A stretch of DNA of 64,000 bases. Origin: Pseudomonas veronii. Lineage in GTDB: Bacteria; Pseudomonadota; Gammaproteobacteria; Pseudomonadales; Pseudomonadaceae. Of this stretch, positions 18,390-28,448 are shown piece by piece; within the stretch, counting starts at the first letter, position 1; each line of letters starts with the position of its first letter. The notes under the pieces were generated by a model. It saw only the letters and a list, made by a program, of their open reading frames with translations. It had not been told where the DNA came from and searched no databases. The stretch is from NCBI RefSeq assembly GCF_001439695.1, contig NZ_JYLL01000003.1:310001-374000 (forward strand), written 5' to 3'. Made by a program: the position numbers and the translations under genes.

Positions 18390-19205
18390 TCAGGTCGTTG
18401 ACGGTTGATCGGCGCTCGGCCAGTAGTAGTCATCCGGCATGGCGCGGGCGCCGAAGATGGCCTGGCCGACGCGGACAACGGTCGCGCCTTCCTCGATGGC
18501 AATCTCGAAATCCCCGGACATGCCCATCGACAATTCCTCCAGGCTGACGCCCGCCGGGGCGTGATCGCGCAGGCGCTCGCGCAGTTCGCGCAGCCGCACA
18601 AAGCACGGGCGCACGCGGGCCACATCGGCCGAAAACAGCGCCAGCGTCATCAGCCCGCGAACGCGCAAGGCCGGGAACGCTGGCAGGGCCTGCAGAAAAC
18701 CCGCGACGGCGTGCGGCTCCAGGCCGTATTTGCTGGCTTCCCCGGAGGTATTCACCTGCACGAACACATCCAGTTGGCGCCCTTCGATCTGCAGGCGACG
18801 ATCCAGCGCCTCGGCCACTCGCAGGCTGTCCAGCGCCTGGAACTCACTGGCAAAGCGCGCGACCTGCTTGGCTTTGTTGGTTTGCAGGTGGCCAATCACC
18901 GACCACTGCAGATCGGCCAGATCGCTCATGGCCTGCCATTTGCGCTGGGCTTCCTGCACCTTGTTCTCACCCAGCAGCCGACAGCCCGCCGCATACGCCA
19001 GGCGCAGGTGCGCCTCGTCAAAGGTTTTGCTGACCGGCAACAAGCGCACGCTCGCCGGGTCGCGTCCGACCCGCCCACAGGCACTGGCGATACGTTGCTG
19101 TACGGCCGCCAGATTGCGCCGGAAGTCCTCCACGCTGGTGGCCTGCGGGTAACGCCCGTGACGCGCATGCAGGGTGGCGCTGGCTGGCGGTTCGGCGCGC
19201 ATCAT
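18390..19205 (-). CDS. YggS/PLPBP-family pyridoxal-phosphate-binding protein
   Basis: 271 residues: a single TIM-barrel alanine-racemase N-domain-like protein without the second domain of true racemases. The PLP lysine is in [13 protein letters not shown], followed by [12 protein letters not shown], the [13 protein letters not shown] signature and the phosphate-binding [22 protein letters not shown]. The family controls free PLP and amino-acid balance. This copy lies away from the usual yggS-pilT-proC neighbourhood and between a transporter and glyA, so it is probably a paralogue adapted to this operon. The start ATG overlaps the transporter stop (ATGA). Confidence 0.9.
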   Translation of the reverse strand: MMRAEPPASATLHARHGRYPQATSVEDFRRNLAAVQQRIASACGRVGRDPASVRLLPVSKTFDEAHLRLAYAAGCRLLGENKVQEAQRKWQAMSDLADLQWSVIGHLQTNKAKQVARFASEFQALDSLRVAEALDRRLQIEGRQLDVFVQVNTSGEASKYGLEPHAVAGFLQALPAFPALRVRGLMTLALFSADVARVRPCFVRLRELRERLRDHAPAGVSLEELSMGMSGDFEIAIEEGATVVRVGQAIFGARAMPDDYYWPSADQPSTT

Positions 19206-20443
19206 TGGGCCGCTCCCTTGGCCGCCGCCACCGCCTCGGAAGCCGGCGCACGGCGACGTGGCAAGCGGCCGTTGAGCAACGCATACGCCGCCAACCCGAT
19301 CAACAACCCCCAAAACGCGCCGCCGATCCCGAGCAGGTTGATGTTGGCGGCGCACGCCAGAAAGGTGATCAGCGCGGCTTCACGCGACCTGACGTCCGCC
19401 ATCGCGCTGGCCAGGCTGGCGCCGATGGTGCCCAGCAGGGCCAAGCCGGCCAGCGTGGTGATGAATGCCGGCGGGAACGCCATGAATACGGCGGCCAGCG
19501 TTACCCCGAACACCCCGACGAGGATGTAGAACACCCCAGCGGCAACCCCGGCGACCCAGCGCTTGGACGCGTCCTCCGAGGCTTCCTTGCCCGTGCAGAT
19601 GGCCGCCGTGATGGCCGCGACGTTGAACGCGTGCGAGCCGAACGGCGCCATCAGCAGCGACCCCAACCCGGTCACCGTCAGGATCGGGTTGGCGCTGGTC
19701 TTGAAACCATCGTTGCGCAACACCAGCATGCCCGGCATGTACTGGCCCGTGAGGGTGATCAGAAACAGCGGCAGCGCCACACTGAGCAACGCATTGAGCG
19801 AAAACTCGGGCCGGGTGAATACCGGCGCCGCCAGTTGCAGGGACAGGCCCGACAAGTCCACCCGCCCCTGCACCAGCAGGAATCCCAAGCCCAGCAGCAG
19901 AATGCCGACGACCGCGTAGCGCGCAGTAAAGCGCTTGAGCCCGACGTAAGCGGCGATCAACACGCCGACCAGCACCGGGTCGAGGCTCATGCCACCAAAC
20001 GCGCCGATGCCGAACTGCAGCAGAATCCCCGCCAGCATGGCCGCCGCGATGCCCGGCGGAATCAGCCGGATGACTTTTTCGAAACAGCCGGACAGCCCCA
20101 GCAGCACAAACGCCACGGCTGAAACCATGTACGCGCCGACCGCCTCGGCGTAAGGCGTGGCAGACAGCGCGACCACCAGAAACGCCGCAGCAGGGGTCGA
20201 CCAGGCGGTGATGATCGGCTCACGGCTCACCCAGCTGAGAAACAGCCCGGTCACCCCCACGCCGATCGATACCGACCAGACCCACGAAGCCGTCAGCTCG
20301 GGGCTGAGCCCGGCCACCTTGGCCGCCTGGAACACCAGAATGAACGTACCGCCATAATTGACGATGACTGAAATCAGCCCGGCCACGATGGGGTGCAACA
20401 GGTCGCGCGGGCGCAGCGGCGACGGCGATATTGACGAAGACAT
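19202..20443 (-). CDS. BenE-family (benzoate/H+ symporter-like) membrane transporter
   Basis: 413 residues with about twelve membrane segments, of the BenE family related to nucleobase transporters. The N-terminus (DLLHPIVAGLISVIVNYGGT), the central TPAAAFLVVALSATPYAEAVGAYM and GLGSLLMAPFGSHAFNVAAITAAICTG are typical. Although named after benzoate, the substrate here is unknown; the following yggS-like and glyA genes suggest an amino-acid-related compound. It is the first gene of the operon and is transcribed away from the MocR regulator at 20586. Confidence 0.88.
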   Translation of the reverse strand: MSSSISPSPLRPRDLLHPIVAGLISVIVNYGGTFILVFQAAKVAGLSPELTASWVWSVSIGVGVTGLFLSWVSREPIITAWSTPAAAFLVVALSATPYAEAVGAYMVSAVAFVLLGLSGCFEKVIRLIPPGIAAAMLAGILLQFGIGAFGGMSLDPVLVGVLIAAYVGLKRFTARYAVVGILLLGLGFLLVQGRVDLSGLSLQLAAPVFTRPEFSLNALLSVALPLFLITLTGQYMPGMLVLRNDGFKTSANPILTVTGLGSLLMAPFGSHAFNVAAITAAICTGKEASEDASKRWVAGVAAGVFYILVGVFGVTLAAVFMAFPPAFITTLAGLALLGTIGASLASAMADVRSREAALITFLACAANINLLGIGGAFWGLLIGLAAYALLNGRLPRRRAPASEAVAAAKGAAQ

Positions 20444-20493
20444 AGGGACTTTGCTCCTTGCCAGACGAGGGGTTGAGCCTCGCGTGATGGGTC

Positions 20494-20563
20494 ATTGGCC
20501 GGCGTGAAGGCAGTGGCACAGGTGAAAGTCTACGGATAGACTGGCCTGCTATTACCGGCCAAT
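20494..20563. promoter_or_regulatory. Candidate operators for the MocR regulator in the divergent region
   Basis: Between the transporter and regulator genes are a perfect inverted pair ATTGGCCGG (20494-20502) and CCGGCCAAT (20555-20563), and between them a separate dyad AGTCTA-CGGA-TAGACT (20527-20542). MocR proteins usually bind such sites between themselves and a divergent target operon. No exact promoter was assigned. Confidence 0.5.
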
Positions 20564-20585
20564 TCTTCAGGACGAGGCAGACCGC

Positions 20586-22085
20586 ATGGCGAAATCCTTC
20601 GAGTTGGAAACCCTGCAGATGCGCCTCAACGACGCGCAATTCCAGCGGTTGGGCCTGCACCAGCGCATTCAACGCGCGCTGCGCGCCTTGATCCTCGACG
20701 GCGCACTCTCGCCGGGCCTGAAGCTGCCGGCGACGCGGGTGTTGGCCACGTCGTTGGGGGTCGCGCGCGACACGGTGGAGAACGCCTACGTGCAGTTGCA
20801 CCGCGATGGTTTTATCGTGCGGCGCGAGGGCTCCGGCAGTTACGTGTGCGAGGCCATCGGCACCGAATTGCGCGGTGCCTCGCGCCGCCGCATCAAGGCA
20901 CAGGCCGTCAAAACCAGCCAGGCCGCACCGGGCGCCGGCTTGAGCCTGCGCGGGCGGATGATCCTCGACAGCGGCGGCGTGAACGATCAACAGGTGATCA
21001 AGGCATTCGCCACGGGCCTGCCCGAAACCCGCTCGTTCCCGACCGATGTGTGGGAGCGCCTGCAGCGCCAGGTGATGAAGGACTATCGCAGCAGCGTGCT
21101 GTTGCACGGTGACCCGCAAGGGGCCGAGTCGTTACGCAAAGCCATCGCGACGTACTTGAACCTTGAGCGTGGGGCGAAGTGCTCGCCCGACCAGGTCCTG
21201 GTGCTGAGCAGTACGCGCCAAGCGCTGTTTCTGTGTGCGCAACTGCTGGTGGACGTCGGCAAACCGATCCTGCTGGAAAACCCGGGCTACTACGGCGCCA
21301 GGAAGGCCTTCGAAACCGCCGAGGCCAAGGTCGTGCCCATCGATGTCGATGCGGCGGGCATCCGCACCGACCTGCTGCACGCCGACCGCAGCGGCGCCCA
21401 TTGCGTGTATGTCACGCCGTCTCATCAATACCCGACCGGCGCCACGCTGACCCTGGAGCGGCGTCTGGAGTTGATCAACTGGGCCGCGGAAAAAGGCAAA
21501 TGGGTCATCGAAGATGACTACGACAGCGAGTTCCACTACGAAGGCAAACCCACGGCCTGCGTGCAGGGCCTGGACAAATACCAGCGCACGCTGTACCTCG
21601 GCACCTTCAGCAAGACCCTGTTCCCCGGCCTGCGCATGGGCTACATGGTGCTGCCCCCGGAACTGGTCAAGGCCTTCACCTATGCGCGCAGCATGATGGA
21701 CGGCCACACCCCGCAAATCCTGCAACTGACGCTGGCGCGCTTCATGGAGGACGGGCATTACAACGCCCATGTCCGGGCGATGCGCAAACTCTACGCCGGG
21801 CGCCAAGCCATCATGCTCGACGCCATCGGCAAGTACCTCGGCGATGTGGTCACCGCATGCCGGCCCCAGGGCGGGCTGCAAATCCCTTGCGTGCTGCATG
21901 AGGGGCGGTCGGAAGAAAAAACCATCCGCCAGGCCGCCAGCGCGGGTGTGCAACTGTCCGGCCTCAGCCGGTTGTATGCCGGTGCGGCCACGCAACAGGG
22001 ATGGTTATTGGGCTACTCGTCCCTGACCGCCCATGAAATCGAAACCGCCATGCAGCGCCTGGCTAACGCGCTCAAGGCACGCTAG
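20586..22085 (+). CDS. MocR/PdxR-type transcriptional regulator (GntR-aminotransferase fusion)
   Basis: 499 residues. Residues about 22-90 are a GntR winged helix (HQRIQRALRALILDGALSPG, LPATRVLATSLGVARDTV); the rest is a fold-type-I aminotransferase domain with the PLP lysine in YLGTFSKTLFPGLRMGY and the DDYDSEFHYEGKP block. Such proteins sense PLP adducts of amines or amino acids. It faces the BenE-yggS-glyA operon across 142 bases and is its likely controller; two PLP-dependent products in the target operon fit that. The start follows an AGGACGAGG-like ribosome site. Confidence 0.92.
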   Translation: MAKSFELETLQMRLNDAQFQRLGLHQRIQRALRALILDGALSPGLKLPATRVLATSLGVARDTVENAYVQLHRDGFIVRREGSGSYVCEAIGTELRGASRRRIKAQAVKTSQAAPGAGLSLRGRMILDSGGVNDQQVIKAFATGLPETRSFPTDVWERLQRQVMKDYRSSVLLHGDPQGAESLRKAIATYLNLERGAKCSPDQVLVLSSTRQALFLCAQLLVDVGKPILLENPGYYGARKAFETAEAKVVPIDVDAAGIRTDLLHADRSGAHCVYVTPSHQYPTGATLTLERRLELINWAAEKGKWVIEDDYDSEFHYEGKPTACVQGLDKYQRTLYLGTFSKTLFPGLRMGYMVLPPELVKAFTYARSMMDGHTPQILQLTLARFMEDGHYNAHVRAMRKLYAGRQAIMLDAIGKYLGDVVTACRPQGGLQIPCVLHEGRSEEKTIRQAASAGVQLSGLSRLYAGAATQQGWLLGYSSLTAHEIETAMQRLANALKAR

Positions 22086-22102
22086 CCGTTCCAGGCGCGC
22101 CT

Positions 22103-24079
22103 TCAACGAAACCGATCGACCTCTTGGCGCAAGCCTGCCGCCAGCGTCTCCAGCTCCTTGGCGGTAATCGCCAGGTTCGACACCACTTCGCGTTGCTCGC
22201 TGTTGGCCAGCGCAATGCTCTGCAGGTTGCTGCTCAGCAACGTCGCCGTGCTGCTCTGCTCCTGGGTGGCGGTGGTGATCGCGGCGAATTGCTGCCCGGC
22301 CGAGCGGCTCTGCTCATCGATGCGTGCCAGGGCCGACGCCACGTCGGCGTTGCGTGACAGGCCTTCCTGCATCAGCGCATTGCCCTGTTCCATGGTGCTG
22401 ATGGCGTTACCGGTTTCCTGCTGGATGCTTTGGATCATCCCGGAAATCTCATCGGTGGCCTGGCGAGTGCGCGAGGCCAGGTTGCGCACTTCGTCGGCGA
22501 CCACCGCAAACCCACGGCCCTGCTCACCAGCGCGGGCGGCTTCGATGGCGGCATTGAGCGCCAGCAGGTTGGTCTGTTCGGCGATCGAAGTGATCACGCC
22601 GACGATGCCGCCGATTTCCTGGGAACGCTGGCCCAAGGTGTTGATCACCGTGGCCGTGCTGTTCAGGGCGGTGGCGATGTGTTCCAGGGACGACGACGCC
22701 TCCTGCATCGAGTTGCGGCCGATGCGGGTCTGCTGGGCGTTTTCCTGGGCCAGGCGTTCGGTGTTGCCCATGTTGTCGGCGATGTTCAGCGAAGTGGCGC
22801 TGAATTCCTCCACCGCGCCGGCCATGCTGGTGATTTCGCCGGACTGCTGCTCCATGCCTTCATAGGCACCGCCGGACAAACCGGACAACGCCTGCGCCCG
22901 GCCGTTGACCTCTTCGGCGGCCCTGCGGATGTGCGACACCATGGTCGACAGCGCTTCCCCCATCTGGTTGAAGCTGCGCGCCAGTTGGCCGATCTCGTCA
23001 TGGCTCGACACGTTCAGGCGCGCGCTCAAATCACCGCCGCCCAAGGCTTCGGCCTGGCGTACCAAGTCGCTCAACGGCGCCAGTTTGCTGCGCAACAACC
23101 ACACTGTTGCGCCCACCGCCAGCAGCATCGCCAGCATGCTGCCGATCACCAGGCGAATGCCCACCGACCACGTGACCGCGCGGATCTCGGCTTTCGGCAT
23201 GCTCGCCACCACCGACCAGGGGCCGCCGGCAAACGGCACCGAGACGCTGTAGAAATCTTCCTGCTTGTCGCTCCAGAAGCGGCCCTTGCCGGGCGCCTTG
23301 GCCAGGTCCAGCATCACCGGCACAGCCTGGTCCGGCGCCTGCACCCCGGCCGGTGGTACCAGCCAGTGTTTCTGTTCATCCAGCAGCGCCAGCGAACCGG
23401 TCTGGCCGATGCGGAAGCGCTTGAGGTTGTCGAACTGGGCATTCTGCTCATCGGTGTAGTCGAAGCCGATGAACAGCACCGCGATGACTTTGCCGCTGGC
23501 GTCGCGCACCGGGCTGTACTGGGTCATGTAGGAGCGATCGAACAGCACGGCGCGGCCGATGTACGTCTGCCCACCGACCACCCGCGAGTAGGCCGGCCCC
23601 TGGCGATCCAGCACTGTGCCGATGGCACGGCTGCCGTCCTGCTTGGTCAAGGACGTGCTGATGCGGATAAAGTCGTCGCCGCTGCGCACGAACACCGTGG
23701 CCACGCCGCCGGATATCTGCTTGAACTCGTCGACGTCACCGAAGTTGTTGTTCAGCAGCGCCTTGCCCAGGTACAGGCTCGGGGTCTGCACGCCGGCCAC
23801 GGCGACCGGCTGATCCGCCTGCACGCTCAAGCCGGCGCCGAAGCGTTTTTCAAACAGCCCGCTCAAGCGCTGGGTGCTCTCGCGCAAGGTGCCGTGGAAG
23901 GTACTGAGTTGATCGGCAAGCAGCCGCGCCTCGCTGGCCAGATGTTCTTCCCGGGTATCGAGGTTGGCGGAGTCGAGGGAACGCAAGGCAAAAACCGTAC
24001 TGCCGCTGATGACGACAGCCAGAATCACGGCTAACGCGAGGCCTAGCTGGGAGGCGATCCGAGCACGAGGTTGAGACAT
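22103..24079 (-). CDS. Methyl-accepting chemotaxis protein with periplasmic Cache domain
   Basis: 658 residues. One membrane helix at about 12-34, a periplasmic sensor to about 300 of the Cache type ([12 protein letters not shown] and [13 protein letters not shown] are typical of Cache3/Cache2 sensors), a second helix at about 310-333, a HAMP domain ([25 protein letters not shown]) and a cytoplasmic signalling domain. The kinase-binding tip [32 protein letters not shown] is intact. It would signal to CheA through CheW. The ligand is unknown. It is transcribed alone and converges on the MocR gene. Confidence 0.93.
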   Translation of the reverse strand: MSQPRARIASQLGLALAVILAVVISGSTVFALRSLDSANLDTREEHLASEARLLADQLSTFHGTLRESTQRLSGLFEKRFGAGLSVQADQPVAVAGVQTPSLYLGKALLNNNFGDVDEFKQISGGVATVFVRSGDDFIRISTSLTKQDGSRAIGTVLDRQGPAYSRVVGGQTYIGRAVLFDRSYMTQYSPVRDASGKVIAVLFIGFDYTDEQNAQFDNLKRFRIGQTGSLALLDEQKHWLVPPAGVQAPDQAVPVMLDLAKAPGKGRFWSDKQEDFYSVSVPFAGGPWSVVASMPKAEIRAVTWSVGIRLVIGSMLAMLLAVGATVWLLRSKLAPLSDLVRQAEALGGGDLSARLNVSSHDEIGQLARSFNQMGEALSTMVSHIRRAAEEVNGRAQALSGLSGGAYEGMEQQSGEITSMAGAVEEFSATSLNIADNMGNTERLAQENAQQTRIGRNSMQEASSSLEHIATALNSTATVINTLGQRSQEIGGIVGVITSIAEQTNLLALNAAIEAARAGEQGRGFAVVADEVRNLASRTRQATDEISGMIQSIQQETGNAISTMEQGNALMQEGLSRNADVASALARIDEQSRSAGQQFAAITTATQEQSSTATLLSSNLQSIALANSEQREVVSNLAITAKELETLAAGLRQEVDRFR

Positions 24080-24256
24080 GACAGCTCCTGGCCGAGGCCT
24101 GGATCATCCTGATCTCATAGCGTTGCTCGGCAAATTATCTAGTGAGATTCGTTGGTGCACGATAGTTCCAACACCCCTACTTCGGCGGCGCCGGGCAATA
24201 CTTGAGCGAAGTGCAGGGGTATCACGCAAACGATTGCTCTCTCACGCTGAAGCGAT

Positions 24257-25177
24257 TCAATCGAGACGCTCGACGACAGGCAACACCATGGCCTGCACTT
24301 CGCCCTGCAGAAACTCCGCCAGCCGGCGCAGACGCTCGCCGCCCGGGCGGGTTTTCGGCCACACCAGGTAATAATTTTCCCCACTGGCGACGGCGGTCGG
24401 CCACGGCAGGCTCAAGCGCCCCTGGGCCACGTCTTCGGCGACCATCAGCAGATCGCCCATGGACACGCCGTAACCCCGGGCGGCGGCGATCATGCCCAGC
24501 TCCAGGGTATCGAACACCTGCCCGCCCTTGAGCGACACCTGGGCGGACAGCCCCATACGCTCCAACCAGTTACGCCAGTCGCGGCGGTCGGGGGTGGGGT
24601 GCAGCAACTCGGCGCTGGCCAGGCGATTGACGTCCCATGGGCCGTCGCTCAACAAATTGGGCGCGCCGACTGGAATCAACAGTTCCGGGAACAGGTAACT
24701 GGCTTCCCAATCCGCCGGAAAGTGCCCGTCGCTCAACAACACCGCGCAGTCAAAAGGCTCCTGGTTGAAGTCGACTTCATCCACGCTCATCCACGCGCTG
24801 GTGAGCTGCACTTCGTTGCCCGGCTGCAAATGCCGGAAACGACTGAGCCGCGCCAACAGCCAGCGCATGGTCAGGGTCGAGGGTGCCTTCATGCGCAAGA
24901 TGTCATCTTCGGCGTTCAAGGTATGACAGGCCCGCTCCAGCGCGGCAAAGCCCTCGCGCACCCCGGGCAGCAACAGGCGTGCGGCCTCGGTGAGCTGCAG
25001 GTTGCGCCCGCTGCGCAGGAACAGGCGGCAGGCGAAATGCTCTTCGAGGGTGCGGATATGCCGGCTCACCGCACTTTGGGTGATGGACAGCTCCTGCGCC
25101 GCACGGGTGAACGAGTTGTGTCGGGAAGCGGCCTCAAAAGCCCGTAGCGCATAAAGCGGAGGAAGACGACGAGACAT
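24257..25177 (-). CDS. LysR-family transcriptional regulator (GcvA-like)
   Basis: 306 residues from ATG 25177 (MSRRLPPLYALRAFEAA), 15 codons inside the longest frame; this is the standard GcvA-like N-terminus. The helix-turn-helix is SFTRAAQELSITQSAVSRHI; the rest is the periplasmic-binding-protein-like effector domain. It is divergent from the MATE pump gene, with a LysR-type dyad at 25227-25245 between them, so it probably regulates the pump or itself. The effector is unknown. Confidence 0.92.
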   Translation of the reverse strand: MSRRLPPLYALRAFEAASRHNSFTRAAQELSITQSAVSRHIRTLEEHFACRLFLRSGRNLQLTEAARLLLPGVREGFAALERACHTLNAEDDILRMKAPSTLTMRWLLARLSRFRHLQPGNEVQLTSAWMSVDEVDFNQEPFDCAVLLSDGHFPADWEASYLFPELLIPVGAPNLLSDGPWDVNRLASAELLHPTPDRRDWRNWLERMGLSAQVSLKGGQVFDTLELGMIAAARGYGVSMGDLLMVAEDVAQGRLSLPWPTAVASGENYYLVWPKTRPGGERLRRLAEFLQGEVQAMVLPVVERLD

Positions 25178-25226
25178 AAGGAAAGCTCCGACAGCAGGAT
25201 GCTGAAACCCTACCAGAATCAATCAG

Positions 25227-25245
25227 GCATGAGTTTTAATCATGC
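25227..25245. promoter_or_regulatory. Candidate LysR operator between the regulator and MATE genes
   Basis: GCATGA-GTTTTAA-TCATGC is a perfect 6-bp dyad with a 7-base centre and includes a T-N11-A core, the usual LysR-type site. It is 50 bases upstream of the regulator start and about 90 upstream of the pump start. Confidence 0.6.
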
Positions 25246-25335
25246 GACCAATCGCTTTTATCCCTTTGTGCAATGAGCTGAGAGCGCCGAGAATCGACGT
25301 TCTCCCCCTCCTCCGAAAATTTGAGCGTGATGATC

Positions 25336-26733
25336 ATGCAACATCCGGCACGTACCGAACTCTGGGCCATTCTGCGGCTGTCAGGGCCGTTGATTGCCTC
25401 ACAGTTGGCGCACATGCTGATGGTGCTGACCGACACCCTGATGATGGCCCGCCTGAGCCCCGAGGCCCTGGCCGGCGGTGGCCTGGGCGCGGCGAGCTAC
25501 TCGTTCGTGGCGATTTTCTGCATCGGCGTGATTGCTGCCGTGGGCACCCTTGTCGCCATCCGCCACGGCGCGGGCGATATCGACGGCGCCACCCGCCTGA
25601 CCCAGGCCGGGCTGTGGCTCGCCTGGCTGATGGCCTTGGCGGCGGCGCTGCTGCTGTGGAACCTCAAGCCGGTGCTGCTGATGTTCGGCCAGACCGAGAC
25701 CAACGTGGACGCGGCGGGGCAATTCCTTACGATCCTGCCGTTCGCCCTGCCCGGCTACCTGAGTTTCATGGCCCTGCGCGGCTTCACCAGCGCGATCGGC
25801 AAAGCCACACCGGTGATGGTGATCAGTCTCGGCGGCACAGTGGTCAACTACCTGCTCAACCACGCGTTGATCGAGGGCATGTTCGGCCTGCCGAAACTCG
25901 GCTTGATGGGCATCGGCCTGGTCACGGCCATCGTCGCCAATGGCATGGCGCTGGCACTGATGGCGTACATCCGCAGCAACCGCGCGTACTCAGCCTACCC
26001 GCTGAGCGCAGGCCTGTTGCGTCTGAACACCCACTACTTGCGCGAGCTGTGGCGGCTGGGCCTGCCGATTGGCGGCACCTACGCGGTGGAAGTCGGGTTG
26101 TTTGCCTTCGCCGCGCTGTGCATGGGCACCATGGGCAGTACGCAATTGGCGGCGCATCAGATCGCGCTGCAAATCGTCTCGGTGGCGTTCATGGTGCCGG
26201 CGGGAATGTCCTACGCGGTGACCATGCGTATCGGCCAGCACTATGGCGCCGGGCAACTGCTGCAGGCGCGCATGGCGGGGCGTGTCGGCATCGGCTTTGG
26301 CGCGGCGGTGATGTTGGGATTTGCCGCGGTGCTGTGGCTGTATTCCGATCCGCTGGTCGGGCTGTTCCTCGACCATAACGACCCGGCATTCCACGAGGTG
26401 ATCGTGCTCGCCGTCAGCCTGCTGGCCGTGGCGGCCTGGTTCGAGCTGTTCGACGGCGTGCAGACCATCGCCATGGGCTGCATCCGTGGGCTCAAGGACG
26501 CCAAGACCACCTTCCTGGTGGGCCTGGGTTGCTATTGGCTGATCGGTGCGCCAGCGGCCTGGTGGATGGCCTTCACCCTGGGCTGGGGGCCGACCGGCGT
26601 GTGGTGGGGCCTGGCGCTGGGCCTGGCCTGTGCGGCGATCAGCCTGACCTGTGCGTTCGAGGCGAAGATGAAGCGCATGATTCGGCAGGAGCCAGACGCT
26701 CAACGCTCATTCCATGCCGCGCAGACCGACTAG
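25336..26733 (+). CDS. MATE-family multidrug efflux transporter (NorM-like)
   Basis: 465 residues with twelve membrane helices in two MatE repeats. The N-terminus RTELWAILRLSGPLIASQLAHMLM and the VLTDTLMMARLSPEALAGGGLG loop are characteristic of NorM-type Na+ or H+ coupled antiporters. ATG 25336 is used; ATG 25330 and TTG 25321 are alternatives since no strong ribosome site is present. The gene is divergent from the LysR regulator, the classical arrangement for a locally controlled pump. Confidence 0.92.
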   Translation: MQHPARTELWAILRLSGPLIASQLAHMLMVLTDTLMMARLSPEALAGGGLGAASYSFVAIFCIGVIAAVGTLVAIRHGAGDIDGATRLTQAGLWLAWLMALAAALLLWNLKPVLLMFGQTETNVDAAGQFLTILPFALPGYLSFMALRGFTSAIGKATPVMVISLGGTVVNYLLNHALIEGMFGLPKLGLMGIGLVTAIVANGMALALMAYIRSNRAYSAYPLSAGLLRLNTHYLRELWRLGLPIGGTYAVEVGLFAFAALCMGTMGSTQLAAHQIALQIVSVAFMVPAGMSYAVTMRIGQHYGAGQLLQARMAGRVGIGFGAAVMLGFAAVLWLYSDPLVGLFLDHNDPAFHEVIVLAVSLLAVAAWFELFDGVQTIAMGCIRGLKDAKTTFLVGLGCYWLIGAPAAWWMAFTLGWGPTGVWWGLALGLACAAISLTCAFEAKMKRMIRQEPDAQRSFHAAQTD

Positions 26734-26783
26734 AAGTCTTGCGCGGTTGAAATGTGGGGGCGGGTTGGCAAGAAAAGGATGAG

Positions 26784-28448
26784 CTAGCCCAACAAAGCCT
26801 GCTGGTCCTTGCCGAACGTCAGGTAGTCCACCAACTCCGGCAATGGCAGCGGTTTGCTGATCAGGTAACCCTGGGCCTGGTCGCAACCGAACAAACGTAA
26901 CAGCGCCAGTTGTTCCGCGGTTTCCACGCCTTCGGCCACCACTTCCAGGTTGAGGTTGTGGGCCAGGTTGATCATGGCGTGGACCAGCTTGCGGTTTTCT
27001 TCACGCTCTTCCATGCCGCCGACGAAACTCTTGTCGATCTTCAACAAGGCAATCGGCAGGCTGTTGAGGTGGACGAACGATGAGAAGCCGGTGCCGAAGT
27101 CGTCGAGGGAAAAGCGCACACCGAGGCGACCGAGGGCGTCCATGGTCTGCTTGACCAGGTCACTGCGGCGCATCACGGCGGTTTCGGTCAGCTCGAATTC
27201 CAGCCATTGCGCATCCACCCCGCGCTCGACAATCAGCCGGCTGAGGGTTGAGAGCAGTTGGCTGTCCTGGAACTGGCGGAACGACAGGTTGACCGCCATA
27301 TGCAGCGGCGGCAGGCCGCGTTCGCGCAGGTCCTGCATGTCGCGCAGGGCCCGGGAGATCACCCAGTAACCCAGCGGTACGATCAACCCACTCTGTTCGG
27401 CCAGCGGCACGAATTCGCTGGGCGGCAACAGGCCGCGCTCGCCATGGCGCCAGCGCACCAGGGCTTCGAGGCCGACGATATGGCCGTCGTCCAGGTCGAG
27501 GCGCGGCTGGTAGTGCAGTTCCAGTTCGTCGCGACGCAGCGCGCGGCGCAATTCGCTTTCCAGGTCGGCCAGGCTGCGGGCGTTGCGGTTGATACGTTCG
27601 TTGAAGATATGAAAGGTGCAGCCCTGGGTGCTTTTGGCTTGCTGCATGGCGATATGGGCATGCCACATCAACGGGTCGGCGCCGGCACGCGCGCGGGCAT
27701 GCGCGACGCCCAGGCTGCAACCGATCAGCAGGCTCTCGCCATCCACCCAATACGGTTCGGCCATGGCTTCGGTGATGCGCTCGGCCATCCATTCGGCACG
27801 CTGGGGCGCGCGGCGGGTGTCGATCAGCAAGGCAAACTCATCGCTGCCCAGGCGCGCCAGTTGGTCGCCGGCTTCGAGCTGGCTCTTGAGCCGCGAAACC
27901 ACTTGCAGGATCAGCCGGTCGCCGGCCTGGTGGCCGAGGGCATCGTTGGCGTGACGGAAGTTGTCGAGGTCCAGGTGGCCCAGGGCCAGGCCGCGCCCTT
28001 CGTTGTCTGCCAGGCGTGCGGCCAACAGGGTCTGGAAGCCCTGGCGGTTGGCGATACCGGTCAGCGGGTCTTGTTCGGCCAGGCGCTGCAAGGTGTTTTC
28101 CAGCACGCCACGTTCGCGCACATGGCGCAGGCAGCGGCGCAGGGTGTCGGCGTCCATGGCAAGACGGATCAGCCAGTCACTGACTCCCAGGGGCGCCACC
28201 AACGGCTCCTGTTCCAGCAACAACACGCACGGCAAGCTGCAACGGCCCGGGCCGGGTTGCAGGTTGGGCGTGGTCAACAGCACGGCGCTGTGGTCGTCAT
28301 CGAACAGACGACTCACCGAGTCCCAGTTGGGCGCGCTGATCAGCACAGCCCCGTCGCCCATCGGCACCAGGCACTCGCGCAACAATGCTGCCCACTCAGG
28401 CGTATCGGCCAGTAGCAGCAAACGCAAGGGTTCGACAGGCGTGGACAA
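26784..28448 (-). CDS. GGDEF-EAL cyclic-di-GMP protein
   Basis: 554 residues. An N-terminal receiver-like segment (about 8-105) lacks a clear phospho-acceptor pattern. The GGDEF domain (about 120-275) has GSDEF at 201-205 in place of GGDEF. The EAL domain (about 300-545) keeps GLEALVRW (Glu328), the ELTETAVM block, LDDFGTGFSSF and KIDKSFV, so phosphodiesterase activity is likely. It stands just upstream of rep in divergent orientation; P. aeruginosa has a phosphodiesterase (PA5295, ProE) at what I recall as the same place. Loss of the first glycine of GGDEF does not always abolish cyclase activity. Confidence 0.9.
   Translation of the reverse strand: MSTPVEPLRLLLLADTPEWAALLRECLVPMGDGAVLISAPNWDSVSRLFDDDHSAVLLTTPNLQPGPGRCSLPCVLLLEQEPLVAPLGVSDWLIRLAMDADTLRRCLRHVRERGVLENTLQRLAEQDPLTGIANRQGFQTLLAARLADNEGRGLALGHLDLDNFRHANDALGHQAGDRLILQVVSRLKSQLEAGDQLARLGSDEFALLIDTRRAPQRAEWMAERITEAMAEPYWVDGESLLIGCSLGVAHARARAGADPLMWHAHIAMQQAKSTQGCTFHIFNERINRNARSLADLESELRRALRRDELELHYQPRLDLDDGHIVGLEALVRWRHGERGLLPPSEFVPLAEQSGLIVPLGYWVISRALRDMQDLRERGLPPLHMAVNLSFRQFQDSQLLSTLSRLIVERGVDAQWLEFELTETAVMRRSDLVKQTMDALGRLGVRFSLDDFGTGFSSFVHLNSLPIALLKIDKSFVGGMEEREENRKLVHAMINLAHNLNLEVVAEGVETAEQLALLRLFGCDQAQGYLISKPLPLPELVDYLTFGKDQQALLG

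Noticed and set aside
22430..24034. 534-codon plus-strand frame opposite the chemoreceptor
   Set aside because: Antisense of a certain gene in high-GC DNA.
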